The notes beneath the pieces are model-generated. The model ran no database searches. It was not told where the DNA came from and was given only the letters and a program-made list of their open reading frames with translations. Below are positions 25,239 to 34,445 of a stretch of DNA of 64,000 bases, in pieces. How positions within the stretch are numbered: the first letter of the stretch is position 1; the number at the start of each line of letters is the position of its first letter. Location: positions 336,614-400,613 of the forward strand of contig NZ_SLWO01000005.1 in NCBI RefSeq assembly GCF_004340665.1, given 5' to 3'. The stretch comes from Pedobacter psychrotolerans (GTDB taxonomy: Bacteria > Bacteroidota > Bacteroidia > Sphingobacteriales > Sphingobacteriaceae). The position numbers were made by a program, and so were the translations under genes.

Positions 25239-27728
25239 ATGAGACTTTTACAATCGCGTGCCGTACCCATTACCCTTCTATTTTTAAGTTTAACATTTAA
25301 TCTTTTTGCCCAAACTGGTGGCAAAGCAAAAATCACCGGTGTATTAAAAGACGCTAAAACTCAAGAAACTATTCCTTTTGCTACAGCTGTTTTAATAGAT
25401 AAAACAACGGCAAAGAATGTGAAGATTGCACAGACAGACCTGAACGGAGCCTTTGTAATGACTGACTTACCCAAAGGAAATTTTACTTTCAAAATAAGTT
25501 TTGTTGGCTATCAAACCATGGTGAGGGACAATGTTGCCATTACCGCAGCAACAGGCACTTTAAACTTTGGCGACATTAAAATGAATGCGGCCAAAGGAAA
25601 TATTTTAAGTGAGGTGACGGTTACAGGCCAGAAACAGGGCATGCAGATGGGAATTGATAAAAAAATATTTTCAGTAGATCAGAGTGTAATCAGTGAAGGT
25701 GGTTCGGCTACTGATTTATTGCAGAATGTTCCTTCCGTTTCTACAGATATGGATGGCAATGTAAGTTTACGAGGTTCTACAGGCGTTAAAGTTTTAATTG
25801 ATGGCAAGCCTTCTTTAATTGCGGGTGGTAATGTTGCGCAAATTTTAGCTTCCATTCCGGCCAGTTCAATTGAAAGTGTAGAAGTAATCACCAACCCCTC
25901 AGCTAAATATGATGCAGAAGGTCAGTCGGGCATTATCAACATTGTTTTAAAGAAAAACACTAAATTAGGTTTCAATGGTTCTGCTGCAATTACGGCTGGT
26001 AACCGCGATAATTATAATGCAAATACGAATTTAAGTTTCCAGAACAGCAAGGTAAATATCTATGGAAACTATAGCTATCGTTATGGAAACCGTGTTGGAG
26101 GGGGTTATCAGGACATTACCTATAAATCAGACTCGGCAAGAACAGCCTTTACCAATCAGGCAACCACTTCAAATACTTTGGAAAAAGGGCATAATGCTAA
26201 GGCTGGTTTAGATTATTATCTGGCACCTAAAAGCGTAATCAGTTTATCAGGCGGTTTCAACTCAAGAGAAAACGAGCGAAATGAATTATTGGATATCAGA
26301 CAATTGAACCGTGCACAAACACCTGTTTCTTTGAGCAACAGAACCAATTTAAATGATGGCTATGGTAGCAGTTATGATTTAAATTTGGATTATGTACAGA
26401 AGTTTAAAAAACCTAAAGAAGAATTGAGTTTCAATTTTGGTTATTCAAGCGGAGATAACAATAACGATCAAACCTACAGCACTACTACAACCAATAGAAA
26501 CAATGTTCCGATTAACGAAAACTTAAGTTTACAAAGAGTTTTCAACAGGGGCGATAACTCAAACTACAATATCCAAACAGATTATAGCTTACCTGTTGGC
26601 AAAGCCGGTAAAGTGGAAGTCGGCTACCGCAGCCAGATTCGTTTAGGGGATAACAACCAATATGCAGATTCTATTTTAACAAACACCAGCGTTTATATAG
26701 AAAACAACAAACTGATCAATAACTTTAATAGCAAAGACCAGGTGCACGCCCTTTATGTAAACTATCAAAATCAAATTAAAGATTTTGGGTACCAGTTGGG
26801 TTTAAGGGCTGAAGATGCCCGCTTGGATACGCACTTAGATGGCTACACCAATAATGTGCTAACTTCAAGCGAAGGAAATATTCACTACAAAAGATTATAT
26901 CCAAGTGTATTTTTAACACAGAAACTGAAAGGTGATAATCAACTTCAGTTAAGCTATACCCGCCGTGTAAACCGCCCACGCCCATGGGATACCAATCCAT
27001 TTTTGGATGTATCAGATCCATTTAACTACAGAGGTGGTAATCCGAACTTATTGCCTGAAGACGTTCACTCTTTTGAATTGGGCTACAGCAAATACTGGAA
27101 AAAAGTAACCTTAACTTCAAGTTTGTATTTTCGTCAAACCAATGATGTTATTCAACGGGTAAGAAGCTCACCTGTTAACGGAATCATCACTTCAACACCA
27201 CAAAACTTATCACGCCAGATTAACAGTGGTTTAGAGTTAATTGGCCGTTTCGATTTAGTGAAAGCGTTAAATTTCACCACCAATGTAAACCTTTACCAGG
27301 CAAAATTTGATGGTGATGAAAGATTCAATATTAAATCAAGCAAGGGCTTTAGCTGGAATGGAAACGTAACCGCAAATTTAACTGTAGTTAAAAACGTATC
27401 GGTTCAAGTTCGTGGCGATTACCGTGCACCAGAAGTGATGGCGCAAGGTAAACGCAATGCGATGTACGGAATTGATGGTGGTGCAAAATATGACTTCCCG
27501 AACAAAAAGGCTTCATTAAGTTTCAATGTGAGGGATGTATTTAATACCAGAAGATGGAGTATGACCACTGAGGATGATTTTACAATTGTAGATTTTGAAC
27601 GTCAGATGCAGGGCACCATGGGTAATTTAACCTTCTCTTACCGCTTTGGAAAAACCACATTTAGTAACGTGAAGAAACAGAAAAAAGAAGATCAGCAGGA
27701 AAATAGACCTGATGAAGGGTCATTCTAA
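25239..27728 (+). CDS. Outer-membrane beta-barrel receptor (TonB-dependent receptor-like)
   Basis: An 829-residue exported protein: a signal peptide ending near LFAQT, a CarboxypepD_reg-like domain (ITGVLKDAKTQETIPFATA), a plug domain (EGGSATDLLQNVPSVSTD, GIINIVLKK) and a C-terminal barrel of the outer-membrane beta-barrel family. These are TonB-dependent receptor relatives without a SusD partner. No metal or siderophore gene is next to it, so the ligand is unknown. A good terminator follows. It is divergent from the dehydrogenase gene with 225 bases between. Confidence 0.9.
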   Translation: MRLLQSRAVPITLLFLSLTFNLFAQTGGKAKITGVLKDAKTQETIPFATAVLIDKTTAKNVKIAQTDLNGAFVMTDLPKGNFTFKISFVGYQTMVRDNVAITAATGTLNFGDIKMNAAKGNILSEVTVTGQKQGMQMGIDKKIFSVDQSVISEGGSATDLLQNVPSVSTDMDGNVSLRGSTGVKVLIDGKPSLIAGGNVAQILASIPASSIESVEVITNPSAKYDAEGQSGIINIVLKKNTKLGFNGSAAITAGNRDNYNANTNLSFQNSKVNIYGNYSYRYGNRVGGGYQDITYKSDSARTAFTNQATTSNTLEKGHNAKAGLDYYLAPKSVISLSGGFNSRENERNELLDIRQLNRAQTPVSLSNRTNLNDGYGSSYDLNLDYVQKFKKPKEELSFNFGYSSGDNNNDQTYSTTTTNRNNVPINENLSLQRVFNRGDNSNYNIQTDYSLPVGKAGKVEVGYRSQIRLGDNNQYADSILTNTSVYIENNKLINNFNSKDQVHALYVNYQNQIKDFGYQLGLRAEDARLDTHLDGYTNNVLTSSEGNIHYKRLYPSVFLTQKLKGDNQLQLSYTRRVNRPRPWDTNPFLDVSDPFNYRGGNPNLLPEDVHSFELGYSKYWKKVTLTSSLYFRQTNDVIQRVRSSPVNGIITSTPQNLSRQINSGLELIGRFDLVKALNFTTNVNLYQAKFDGDERFNIKSSKGFSWNGNVTANLTVVKNVSVQVRGDYRAPEVMAQGKRNAMYGIDGGAKYDFPNKKASLSFNVRDVFNTRRWSMTTEDDFTIVDFERQMQGTMGNLTFSYRFGKTTFSNVKKQKKEDQQENRPDEGSF

Positions 27729-27734
27729 TAGCGT

Positions 27735-27766
27735 AAGGCGTTTCGAATATCGGAACGCCTTTTTTG
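27735..27766 (+). terminator. Rho-independent terminator
   Basis: AAGGCGTT (27735-27742) pairs with AACGCCTT (27754-27761), followed by a T run. It ends the receptor gene. Confidence 0.92.
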
Positions 27767-27808
27767 TTTAAGTACAGCGTGTAAAAATGATATTCATTAT
27801 CTTGCGCT

Positions 27809-28366
27809 ATGGAAGATCAAAACCCTTGGAAGACACTCAATAGTGAATTAAAATACGACAACAACTGGATCAGGGTTACCGAACATCAGGTCATTAATCC
27901 ATCTGGTGGTTCAGGAATTTACGGTGAGGTGCATTTCAAAAATTTCGCTATCGGCATTTTACCCCTTGACGAAGAAAAAAACACCTGGCTGGTTGGGCAA
28001 TATCGTTTTCCACTTAAAGCCTATAGCTGGGAAATTCCGGAAGGCAGTGGACCATTTCATGAAGATCCTTTAGATAGCGCAAGACGAGAACTTTTAGAGG
28101 AAACCGGGTTAAGTGCCAAAAACTGGAAAGAGATTCAGCGGATGCATCTTTCCAATTCTGTAAGTGACGAACATGCCATTATTTACCTTGCAACTGATCT
28201 CATTCAAGGAATAGCCATGCCTGAAGAAACAGAGCAATTAATAGTAAAGAAAGTACCATTTGATACCGCCTACCAAATGGTTTTAAATGGTGAAATAACC
28301 GATTCGATGAGTGTTGCTGCTATTTTAAAAGCAAAACTGATGCTGCTCAATGGTGAATTATCATAG
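27809..28366 (+). CDS. Nudix hydrolase, ADP-ribose pyrophosphatase-like
   Basis: A 185-residue protein with a complete Nudix box (G-x5-E-x7-REL-x-EE-x-G), read as GSGPFHE...RRELLEETGL, which binds Mg and cleaves nucleoside diphosphates linked to another group. The flanking VGQYRFPLKAYSWEIPEG is typical of the ADP-ribose/NudF branch. It is cytoplasmic. It is a single gene, with a plsC-type gene 81 bases downstream under its own promoter box. Confidence 0.92.
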   Translation: MEDQNPWKTLNSELKYDNNWIRVTEHQVINPSGGSGIYGEVHFKNFAIGILPLDEEKNTWLVGQYRFPLKAYSWEIPEGSGPFHEDPLDSARRELLEETGLSAKNWKEIQRMHLSNSVSDEHAIIYLATDLIQGIAMPEETEQLIVKKVPFDTAYQMVLNGEITDSMSVAAILKAKLMLLNGELS

Positions 28367-28421
28367 TAATTTTCCAAACCCAACAGTTTTTAAAAACCTG
28401 CGGGGTTTATTTAAGTCTTAT

Positions 28422-28429
28422 TATCTTTG
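28422..28429 (+). promoter_or_regulatory. -7 box (TATCTTTG) before the acyltransferase gene
   Basis: An exact TAnnTTTG match 18 bases before the ATG at 28448. No clear -33 partner was seen. Confidence 0.6.
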
Positions 28430-28447
28430 CGAACTATTTAAATAAAT

Positions 28448-29182
28448 ATGAGCAAGTTTTTCGGCTACATTTTAAGCCCTGTTTTCTACTTTTTCTTTGG
28501 ATTGACACTTTGCATCTTCCACCCTATCCAGTGGATTTGTCATCGCTTTTTCGGATACAAAGCACATAAGGTTTCTGTAGACATTCTGAACTTTTTTTTA
28601 ACTTATTGCCAGATATTCTTATTTAATTCTGTTCGCTTTAAAAACGATTATCACCTTCCTACTGATCGGCCAATTATCTTTACCGCTAACCACCAAAGCA
28701 TGTATGATATTCCTTCTATGATCTGGTTTTTAAGAAAACACAGTGCAAAATTTATTTCTAAAATAGAACTTACAAAAGGCATCCCATCCATTTCCATTAA
28801 CTTAAGATTAGGTGGTGGTGCAAATATTGATAGAAAAGATAATAAACAGGCCATATCTGAAATCATTAATCTTGGACGCAGAATGAAGGAAAACAACTGG
28901 AGTACTGTTATTTTTCCTGAAGGCACAAGGGCCAAAGACGGACAGGTTAAAACCTTCCAATTTGGCGGAATTGCGACTTTATTAAAAGTTGTTCCAAATG
29001 CATTAGTTGTACCTATCGCAATTGAAAACTCTTGGAAAATTGTGCGTTTCGGCATGTTTCCACTTACCACAGGCCATGCCCTAAAATGGACCGTATTAAA
29101 ACCAATAGAACCCGAAGGAAAGACAGCAAACGAAATTACACTGGAAGCTGAAACTGAAATTAGAAAAGTGCTTGGACAATAG
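28448..29182 (+). CDS. plsC: 1-acyl-sn-glycerol-3-phosphate acyltransferase
   Basis: A 244-residue membrane-associated enzyme. It has the catalytic NHQSMYD (NH-x4-D) and the phosphate-binding FPEGTRAKDG motif of PlsC-type acyltransferases, and N-terminal hydrophobic segments for membrane attachment. It transfers an acyl chain to lysophosphatidate to give phosphatidate, or to a related lyso-lipid; several paralogues are common in Bacteroidota, so the acceptor is not certain. Confidence 0.9.
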   Translation: MSKFFGYILSPVFYFFFGLTLCIFHPIQWICHRFFGYKAHKVSVDILNFFLTYCQIFLFNSVRFKNDYHLPTDRPIIFTANHQSMYDIPSMIWFLRKHSAKFISKIELTKGIPSISINLRLGGGANIDRKDNKQAISEIINLGRRMKENNWSTVIFPEGTRAKDGQVKTFQFGGIATLLKVVPNALVVPIAIENSWKIVRFGMFPLTTGHALKWTVLKPIEPEGKTANEITLEAETEIRKVLGQ

Positions 29183-29184
29183 AA

Positions 29185-29304
29185 GTATCAAGATTAAAGT
29201 ATCAGGTATCAAGACTAACGTATTAGGTATCGAGACCTATTGTGATTCTAGACTTTGGACTTAATACTTGATACTCATGATTATGGACTAAAGACTCCAG
29301 ACTA
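29185..29304. repeat. 7-nt periodic element with head-to-head symmetry
   Basis: Seventeen consecutive heptads from 29185 to 29303 are in phase: first GTATCAA, GATTAAA, GTATCAG, GTATCAA, GACTAAC, GTATTAG, GTATCGA; then, after a short centre, CTAGACT, TTGGACT, TAATACT, TGATACT, ATGGACT, AAAGACT, CCAGACT. The right half is roughly the reverse complement of the left. It fills the gap between the convergent plsC and LytTR genes, and its last heptads supply the LytTR stop codon. Confidence 0.75.
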
Positions 29305-30051
29305 AATATTCTTATTGCCAATTACTTTAAAAAATTCATCTCTGTAGGTATCTCCAACCGGAATGATTTTCTGATTGATGGTGATCCTGCTTCGCTCAAT
29401 ACTTTCAATTTTATCTACTGCTATGATGTACGATTTGTGTACCCGAATGAACTGACTTTGTGGCAAAGCTTCTTCCATTTTTTTCATGCTTTGAAGGGTA
29501 ATTACCCGTTCAGTTTTAGTATATATAGAAATATAGTCTTTTAAACCTTCAATAAAAAGAATATCATGTAAATAAATCTTCTGGATTTTATGTTCCGTTT
29601 TTACGAAAATATAATCCTGAACAGGATTTGCGGGAGCTGAAAAAGGTGCAGGTGTTACAATTGGCTGGGCCACACTTGCCGGTGCCTCTACAGGTTTAAA
29701 TTGGTTATGAACTTTTTCTACTGCTTTATAAAAACGGTCAAATGCAATTGGTTTCAAAAGATAGTCTGATACGTTAAGATCATAACTTTCCAAAGCATAT
29801 TGTGGGTAAGCAGTGGTTAAAATATAATGGCATTTATTTCCGGCAATTTTTAAAAATTGGATTCCGGTGAGTTCTGGCATTTGAATATCCAGGAAAACCA
29901 GATCGATGCCACCAGCCTGAACAATTTGCAAAGCTTCTATAGGATTTTCGCACCTTTTAACGAAATTTAAAAAAGGTACCTTTGAGATATAATCTTGCAG
30001 AATATCGAGCGCTAATGGCTCATCATCAACAACAATACAATTTAAGTTCAT
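29302..30051 (-). CDS. LytTR-family response regulator
   Basis: A 249-residue regulator: a receiver domain (VDDEPLALDILQDYI, phospho-acceptor Asp in LVFLDIQMPE) joined by a Pro/Ala-rich linker (about residues 123-145) to a LytTR DNA-binding domain (IFVKTEHKIQKIYLHDILFIEG, FIRVHKSYIIAVDKI). It is 60 bases downstream of a LytS-like kinase and forms a two-component system with it. LytTR regulators bind paired direct repeats about two helical turns apart; such a pair is present upstream of the kinase and ABC genes. Confidence 0.94.
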   Translation of the reverse strand: MNLNCIVVDDEPLALDILQDYISKVPFLNFVKRCENPIEALQIVQAGGIDLVFLDIQMPELTGIQFLKIAGNKCHYILTTAYPQYALESYDLNVSDYLLKPIAFDRFYKAVEKVHNQFKPVEAPASVAQPIVTPAPFSAPANPVQDYIFVKTEHKIQKIYLHDILFIEGLKDYISIYTKTERVITLQSMKKMEEALPQSQFIRVHKSYIIAVDKIESIERSRITINQKIIPVGDTYRDEFFKVIGNKNI

Positions 30052-30111
30052 TTTAGCTTTATAGTTTTAATTCATGATTTGGATAACATCCGCAGGTATT
30101 TGGTTCCCGGA

Positions 30112-31143
30112 TTATATATCAATCATCAGTTCGCAGGTATAATGGGTAGCCGAATTTACAACATTTAATTTATATCTGTCAGGATATATCAATTGTAATC
30201 TCCTTTCTACATTGGTTAAACCAACTCCACCTTGTGCATCTTTATTCTGATTGTTTTTTTTATTGATCACACTGAAATGAAGGATTTTTTGATTGGCAAT
30301 GATGTTAATTTTCACCGGATGCTCTGGATCAGTTACCACACCATGTTTGAACGCATTTTCTACAAAAGAGATCAACATCAGCGGAACAATTTTCTGATCA
30401 TCAATTTCTCCGTTTAATACCATCTCAATGTACGCTCCATCTTTAAACCTGATTTTTTGTAAATCAATGTAATTGGTTAAATAATCAACTTCCTTACTTA
30501 GTGATACTGTTGGCGTATTGCTTTCATAAATCATGTAGCGCATAATTTCAGAGAGCTTCATGATTGCATCAGCCGTTTTATCTGATTTTTGATAAGCCAA
30601 AGAGTAAATATTATTAAGCGAATTAAAAAGAAAATGAGGGTTGAGTTGCGATTTCAAAAATTGCAACTCCATTTCACGGCGTTCACTTTCAAGATTACGC
30701 TGAATGCGTTCATTAGCAAACCAATCTGCAGCAAATTTGATCAGGCAACTGGAAACCAGAAAGAAACCACATAGAAACAACTGTGCGAAGAAATATTGAT
30801 TAACAGTGATCGTTTTTCGCTTGCCTTCAGTCATATACTCCATCATCTCTTTCGGGTTTAACACCGCAATTGCAGTTTTAATAAATGCTGCTACACCTAG
30901 AAGAATAATAAAAATGAAGATATAAAGAAAGTACTTCTTTTTCTTTTTAATGAATTGAGGAATGAGGATAAGGTAATTAATGTAAAATAGCGAAACATTT
31001 ATGATTCCAAATAATACAAGAGATATTAGAAAGTGCTTTATATTTTTTGTATCGGAATCAAAAAAGGCACTTAATGCAATGATGATTAATATAACTGTCC
31101 AGTACAGTGCATGCAGTATGATTGGCCCTTTGCTTTTCGTCAT
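30112..31143 (-). CDS. LytS-like sensor histidine kinase (His_kinase family)
   Basis: A 343-residue membrane kinase: four hydrophobic segments in the first 150 residues, a helix, then the His_kinase domain with the phospho-acceptor His in NPHFLFNSL and an ATP-binding domain (FVENAFKHG, GVGLTNVERRL). This is the usual partner of LytTR regulators in Bacteroidota. There is no large sensor domain, so the signal is probably sensed in or at the membrane. It is divergent from an ABC exporter operon that is its probable target. Confidence 0.94.
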   Translation of the reverse strand: MTKSKGPIILHALYWTVILIIIALSAFFDSDTKNIKHFLISLVLFGIINVSLFYINYLILIPQFIKKKKKYFLYIFIFIILLGVAAFIKTAIAVLNPKEMMEYMTEGKRKTITVNQYFFAQLFLCGFFLVSSCLIKFAADWFANERIQRNLESERREMELQFLKSQLNPHFLFNSLNNIYSLAYQKSDKTADAIMKLSEIMRYMIYESNTPTVSLSKEVDYLTNYIDLQKIRFKDGAYIEMVLNGEIDDQKIVPLMLISFVENAFKHGVVTDPEHPVKINIIANQKILHFSVINKKNNQNKDAQGGVGLTNVERRLQLIYPDRYKLNVVNSATHYTCELMIDI

Positions 31144-31279
31144 TATGATTTACTTAATCTTCCAATCGCATCCATGATTCGATTAGTGCATCCAAAGTAA
31201 ATAAAGTTTCCTTTTTAACCCAACACAATCTACCAACTGGCTTTTTTTTTCTACGAACGGCCAAAAAGCCCAAATTTAT

Positions 31280-31307
31280 CGACAAACACCGTTTTTTAGC
31301 GACAAAC
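31280..31307. promoter_or_regulatory. Candidate LytTR binding site (direct repeat)
   Basis: CGACAAAC occurs at 31280-31287 and again at 31300-31307, exactly 20 bases apart, in the region between the LytTR system and the ABC operon. Paired 8-9-bp direct repeats with a centre distance of about 21 bases are the known pattern for LytTR regulators. Confidence 0.5.
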
Positions 31308-31408
31308 CATAAAATTGCCCGTTGATCTATAATCTTGAACACTTGGTATAATAGATTTTAGCAGCCAATTTCCATTCTGTTTCTTTGAATCATCAAAACG
31401 AAACAACC

Positions 31409-31666
31409 ATGAAAAATTCATCAGCAATCAACTTCACCAATCAAGCAGTAATTACTGATGATTCTTTCACAACCTCTCAAATTAAACTAACTGTTATGAA
31501 AAAATTAGCCAATACCTCGCCATTTTTACTTTTATTATTGCCAGTTTTTATGATGATTATATTAACGCTTACCGTTAATACCAATCAAAATGATGCTGAA
31601 ATAGTAGTTAAACCAGCCAAAGCACCTACTTCAATGGTGAAACAAGCTACAGCTATTTTTAAATAG
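31409..31666 (+). CDS. Small single-span membrane protein of the ABC operon
   Basis: An 85-residue protein with one strong membrane segment at about residues 37-55 (PFLLLLLPVFMMIILTL), a polar Ser/Thr/Asn-rich N-terminus, and a basic tail. I do not recognise a family. The start at 31409 (ATG) is preferred to the TTG at 31385. It ends 4 bases before the ABC ATPase gene, so it is the first gene of the exporter operon and may be an accessory subunit or a small peptide product; which one cannot be told. Confidence 0.65.
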   Translation: MKNSSAINFTNQAVITDDSFTTSQIKLTVMKKLANTSPFLLLLLPVFMMIILTLTVNTNQNDAEIVVKPAKAPTSMVKQATAIFK

Positions 31667-31670
31667 TGTA

Positions 31671-32579
31671 ATGAGTAATTTTGCAATAGAAACCGTTGGA
31701 CTAAATTTTACCTTTGGCCGGCAGGCAATTTTAAAAAATTTAGCATTACAAGTTCCCAAAGGCAGCATTTATGGTTTCCTTGGGCCAAATGGAGCAGGAA
31801 AAACCACCACGATAAAAATCCTGCTTAATCTCTTGAAATCTCCATCCGATCAGGTCTTTATTTTCGGAAAAGAAATCAACAATAACCGCATTGCCATATT
31901 AAAGCGGGTGGGCGCACTGGTAGAGCAACCTGCTATTTATGGGCATCTCACCGGAAAAGAAAACCTGGTTAACCGGTGTTTGCTTCTAGGTATTAAAAGA
32001 AGCAAGGCTGATGAAATGCTGGCACTCGTTGGCTTAACAGAAGCTGCAAATAAGAAATCAAAGCAATATTCTTTAGGGATGAAACAGCGATTGGGTATAG
32101 CCCTAGCCTTAGTTTCCGACCCTGAACTGCTCCTCTTAGATGAACCGACAAATGGTCTCGATCCAAATGGCATCATCGAGATCAGAAACCTGATGATTGA
32201 GCTCACTACAAAGTACAACAAAACCATTTTGGTATCCAGCCACCTCTTAGCAGAAATAGAAAGAACGGCTACGCACGTCGGCATCATCAACAAAGGAGAA
32301 CTACTTTTCCAGGGAACCATACAGGAGCTTCAGCTACTTAATAAACCTTTGCTAGAAATTGAAGTGACTGATATTGATCGGGCTTCAATGCTTATTGAGG
32401 AAAAGGGATATGAAATTGCAACCAAAACGGATGCAAAAATTTGTATTCCGTTTATATCTCAAACAGAAAGTGGAATGATAAATACTTTATTGGTACAAAA
32501 TGGGTTTACGGTCACCAGTCTTTCACAACAAAGAAAAGATTTAGAAAACCTATTCCTGGATATTACTAAAACAAACTAA
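31671..32579 (+). CDS. ABC transporter ATP-binding protein
   Basis: A 302-residue cytoplasmic ATPase. Walker A (GPNGAGKTT, about residues 38-46), the Q-loop, the signature (YSLGMKQRL, a degenerate LSGGQ), Walker B (LLLLDEPTNGLD) and the switch His (SSH) are all present; the C-terminal extension fits the drug/lantibiotic-resistance type (BcrA/NatA-like). It pairs with the permease 2 bases downstream and is presumably controlled by the divergent LytTR system, as in NatRK-NatAB. Confidence 0.94.
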   Translation: MSNFAIETVGLNFTFGRQAILKNLALQVPKGSIYGFLGPNGAGKTTTIKILLNLLKSPSDQVFIFGKEINNNRIAILKRVGALVEQPAIYGHLTGKENLVNRCLLLGIKRSKADEMLALVGLTEAANKKSKQYSLGMKQRLGIALALVSDPELLLLDEPTNGLDPNGIIEIRNLMIELTTKYNKTILVSSHLLAEIERTATHVGIINKGELLFQGTIQELQLLNKPLLEIEVTDIDRASMLIEEKGYEIATKTDAKICIPFISQTESGMINTLLVQNGFTVTSLSQQRKDLENLFLDITKTN

Positions 32580-32581
32580 AA

Positions 32582-33373
32582 ATGCGCTCTTTATACATTT
32601 CCATATATTCAGAATTTTATAAATCAAGAAAAACACTTGCATTTTGGGCATCGATTTTATTGCCGCTTATTATCTGTAGTTTAATCACTTTTGGCTTTTA
32701 TAGCAGTTCAGAAAAGATTTTAAATCTTCACCAGCCACCAATGATTCTTTGGCTGCGTTACATTAGTGCAGCCCTTGGTGTAATGGGCATACTGATTTTA
32801 CCCTTTTATGTTATTTTTATGGCATTTTCAGTTAATAACATCGAACACAAAAACGACACCTGGAAATCACTCTTTGCCCAACCACTCAATAAATTCTCTA
32901 TTTATGCTGCCAAATATATCTTTGCCGTAATTCTAATATTTCTTTCGTTGTTCCTGTTCTGCAGTCTTACTTTTGCATTCGGACATTTATTGCAACTCCT
33001 GGTACAGAAATTTAATTTCAATCAGTATGATCCCTCCATGATCCTGATTAAATTTTACACCAAACTCTTTTTATCTTCCCTGGGAATCTTATCTATTCAG
33101 TTTATTTTAAGTTTGCTTTGGGGCGATTTTTTAAAACCCATGGGGATAGGTTTTGTTGGTACAATTATGGGCATTATTGCAGGCAATGTAGGTTGGAAAT
33201 ACGCTTATTTAATTCCATACAGTCATCCATCATTGGTTTTAAGTGGCAGTAAGGCAGCAGCAAACCCTTCAAACTTCCCCATCTTCACACATGAAATCTA
33301 TAGCAGTTTAATTTATGCCTCTGTACTCTTTATTCTGGGTTATTTCATTGTCACCAAAAAAAGTATTAAATAA
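32582..33373 (+). CDS. ABC-2-type transporter permease
   Basis: A 263-residue membrane protein with six hydrophobic segments, in the ABC2 membrane-protein style (lantibiotic-immunity/NatB-like), including the amphipathic start YISIYSEFYKSRKTLAFWAS. It forms the export channel for the ATPase 2 bases upstream. The substrate is unknown; peptide antibiotics are typical for this family, but that is family knowledge only. Confidence 0.88.
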   Translation: MRSLYISIYSEFYKSRKTLAFWASILLPLIICSLITFGFYSSSEKILNLHQPPMILWLRYISAALGVMGILILPFYVIFMAFSVNNIEHKNDTWKSLFAQPLNKFSIYAAKYIFAVILIFLSLFLFCSLTFAFGHLLQLLVQKFNFNQYDPSMILIKFYTKLFLSSLGILSIQFILSLLWGDFLKPMGIGFVGTIMGIIAGNVGWKYAYLIPYSHPSLVLSGSKAAANPSNFPIFTHEIYSSLIYASVLFILGYFIVTKKSIK

Positions 33374-33432
33374 TCCTGCAATAAAATTTCGATCTCTATT
33401 TGATAGATTAAAATTAGATCCTGCAATCATAC

Positions 33433-33482
33433 AAAAGCCTGCTTTTTTGATCATTACTGATCAAAAGGCAGGCTTTGTTGTT
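33433..33482 (+). terminator. Rho-independent terminator of the ABC operon
   Basis: AAAGCCTGC near 33433 pairs with GCAGGCTTT near 33475, extended by an inner TGATCA match, giving a stem of about 19 bp with small defects, followed by TGTTGTTT. Confidence 0.8.
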
Positions 33483-33522
33483 TAGAGAGAGAGAAGCGTT
33501 AAAAGGAGAGCGTTATTCCTTA

Positions 33523-33753
33523 TTAAAAGGACAAAATTCTTTGTTTAAATGCCCAAACAATGAGCTGATAAGAGTTGCGTAAATCAAGTTTTCTTACCAT
33601 ATTTCTTCTATGTGTATTTACGGTATGCTCACTAATAAAGAGCAGATCACCAATTTCCTTACTGTTATAACCTTTTGACAAAAGACGTACGATGTCTATT
33701 TCCCGTTCAGTTATTAAACTATTATTTTCATTAACTAAAACATCGTTTATCAT
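33523..33753 (-). CDS. Orphan LuxR-type HTH protein
   Basis: A 76-residue protein that is almost only a LuxR/GerE DNA-binding domain (LITEREIDIVRLLSKGYNSKEIGDLLFISEHTVNTHRRNMVRKLD). It lacks a receiver or sensor domain. I use the ATG at 33753; an upstream TTG at 33786 adds 11 unlikely residues. Its target is unknown. It is convergent with the ABC operon. Confidence 0.78.
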   Translation of the reverse strand: MINDVLVNENNSLITEREIDIVRLLSKGYNSKEIGDLLFISEHTVNTHRRNMVRKLDLRNSYQLIVWAFKQRILSF

Positions 33754-34052
33754 TTCAAAAAATAAATGTGGTGAACAAAAAAGCAATTAATAACGATTAT
33801 GCAAATAAGAAAATGCTGAACCTTTGTTTAGCCTAAACTTTAAGCATGATATCTGGATAGGCAACTTTAATATTTAAAAATCTGTATTTCGTTTGTTTCT
33901 ATATTCAAAAGTACGTGCCACTACTGATTTATGAGTAGCATAAAACACCCTAAATAAAAAGGTGATTTTACGGTATTAAAAATACCAATCGCTATTGCCT
34001 GCCATCATCTAATTCACGACTTTAGGGATCTAAATCATTTATAAATACTCAT

Positions 34053-34442
34053 ATGGAAAAATTAAACAAATCGCAGCCTATTGATAAAGAAATAGCACAA
34101 CAAATGGTTAATGCCTATAGTGAAGAGGCTGCCAGCCGCAACTCCAAGTCATATACAAAAGCAGTATGGTTCCCTGCAGATCAAATTCTGGCAATGGCAA
34201 AAAAAATTAGTGAAGGTAAACATGATGGTTTAAGAATATACTTTGCAAAATATTTATCTGAATCATTAGAGGGTTTACCAGAAGATCATCTAGGACGTAA
34301 TACGGTATTGCTGGTACCTACTTATGCAGCTGGTGAAACTAACGCACGTGGCGAAGTAACAAATACACATGAGGATGATGTAGAGGATATCGAAAACAGA
34401 GGCACACTTTGTCCTTCTATGTGTGACGGAGTTGAGTTATAG
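34053..34442 (+). CDS. Uncharacterised protein with conserved GLRIYFAKY and C-terminal CPxxC
   Basis: A 129-residue soluble protein. The middle holds GLRIYFAKY followed by NTVLLVPTY, and the end is RGTLCPSMCDGVEL, with a Cys-Pro-x-x-Cys pair 10 residues from the C-terminus. I recall similar proteins with a GxRIY core and a CPxxC tail in Pedobacter and Chitinophaga, all without known function; that recall is not a database result. The Cys pair could bind metal or be redox-active. It is the first gene of a four-gene unit, 3 bases before a polytopic membrane protein gene, then a kinase and a regulator. Confidence 0.8.
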   Translation: MEKLNKSQPIDKEIAQQMVNAYSEEAASRNSKSYTKAVWFPADQILAMAKKISEGKHDGLRIYFAKYLSESLEGLPEDHLGRNTVLLVPTYAAGETNARGEVTNTHEDDVEDIENRGTLCPSMCDGVEL

Positions 34443-34445
34443 TGT

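Noticed and set aside
31154..31342. 62-residue minus-strand ORF between the LytS-like kinase and the ABC operon
   Set aside because: No recognisable domain, no ribosome site, and it covers the regulatory region with the CGACAAAC repeats; probably chance.
33374..33427. Direct repeat ATCCTGCAAT at 33374-33383 and 33418-33427 after the ABC permease
   Set aside because: Only 10 bases, next to a terminator, and without a gene nearby that it could control.
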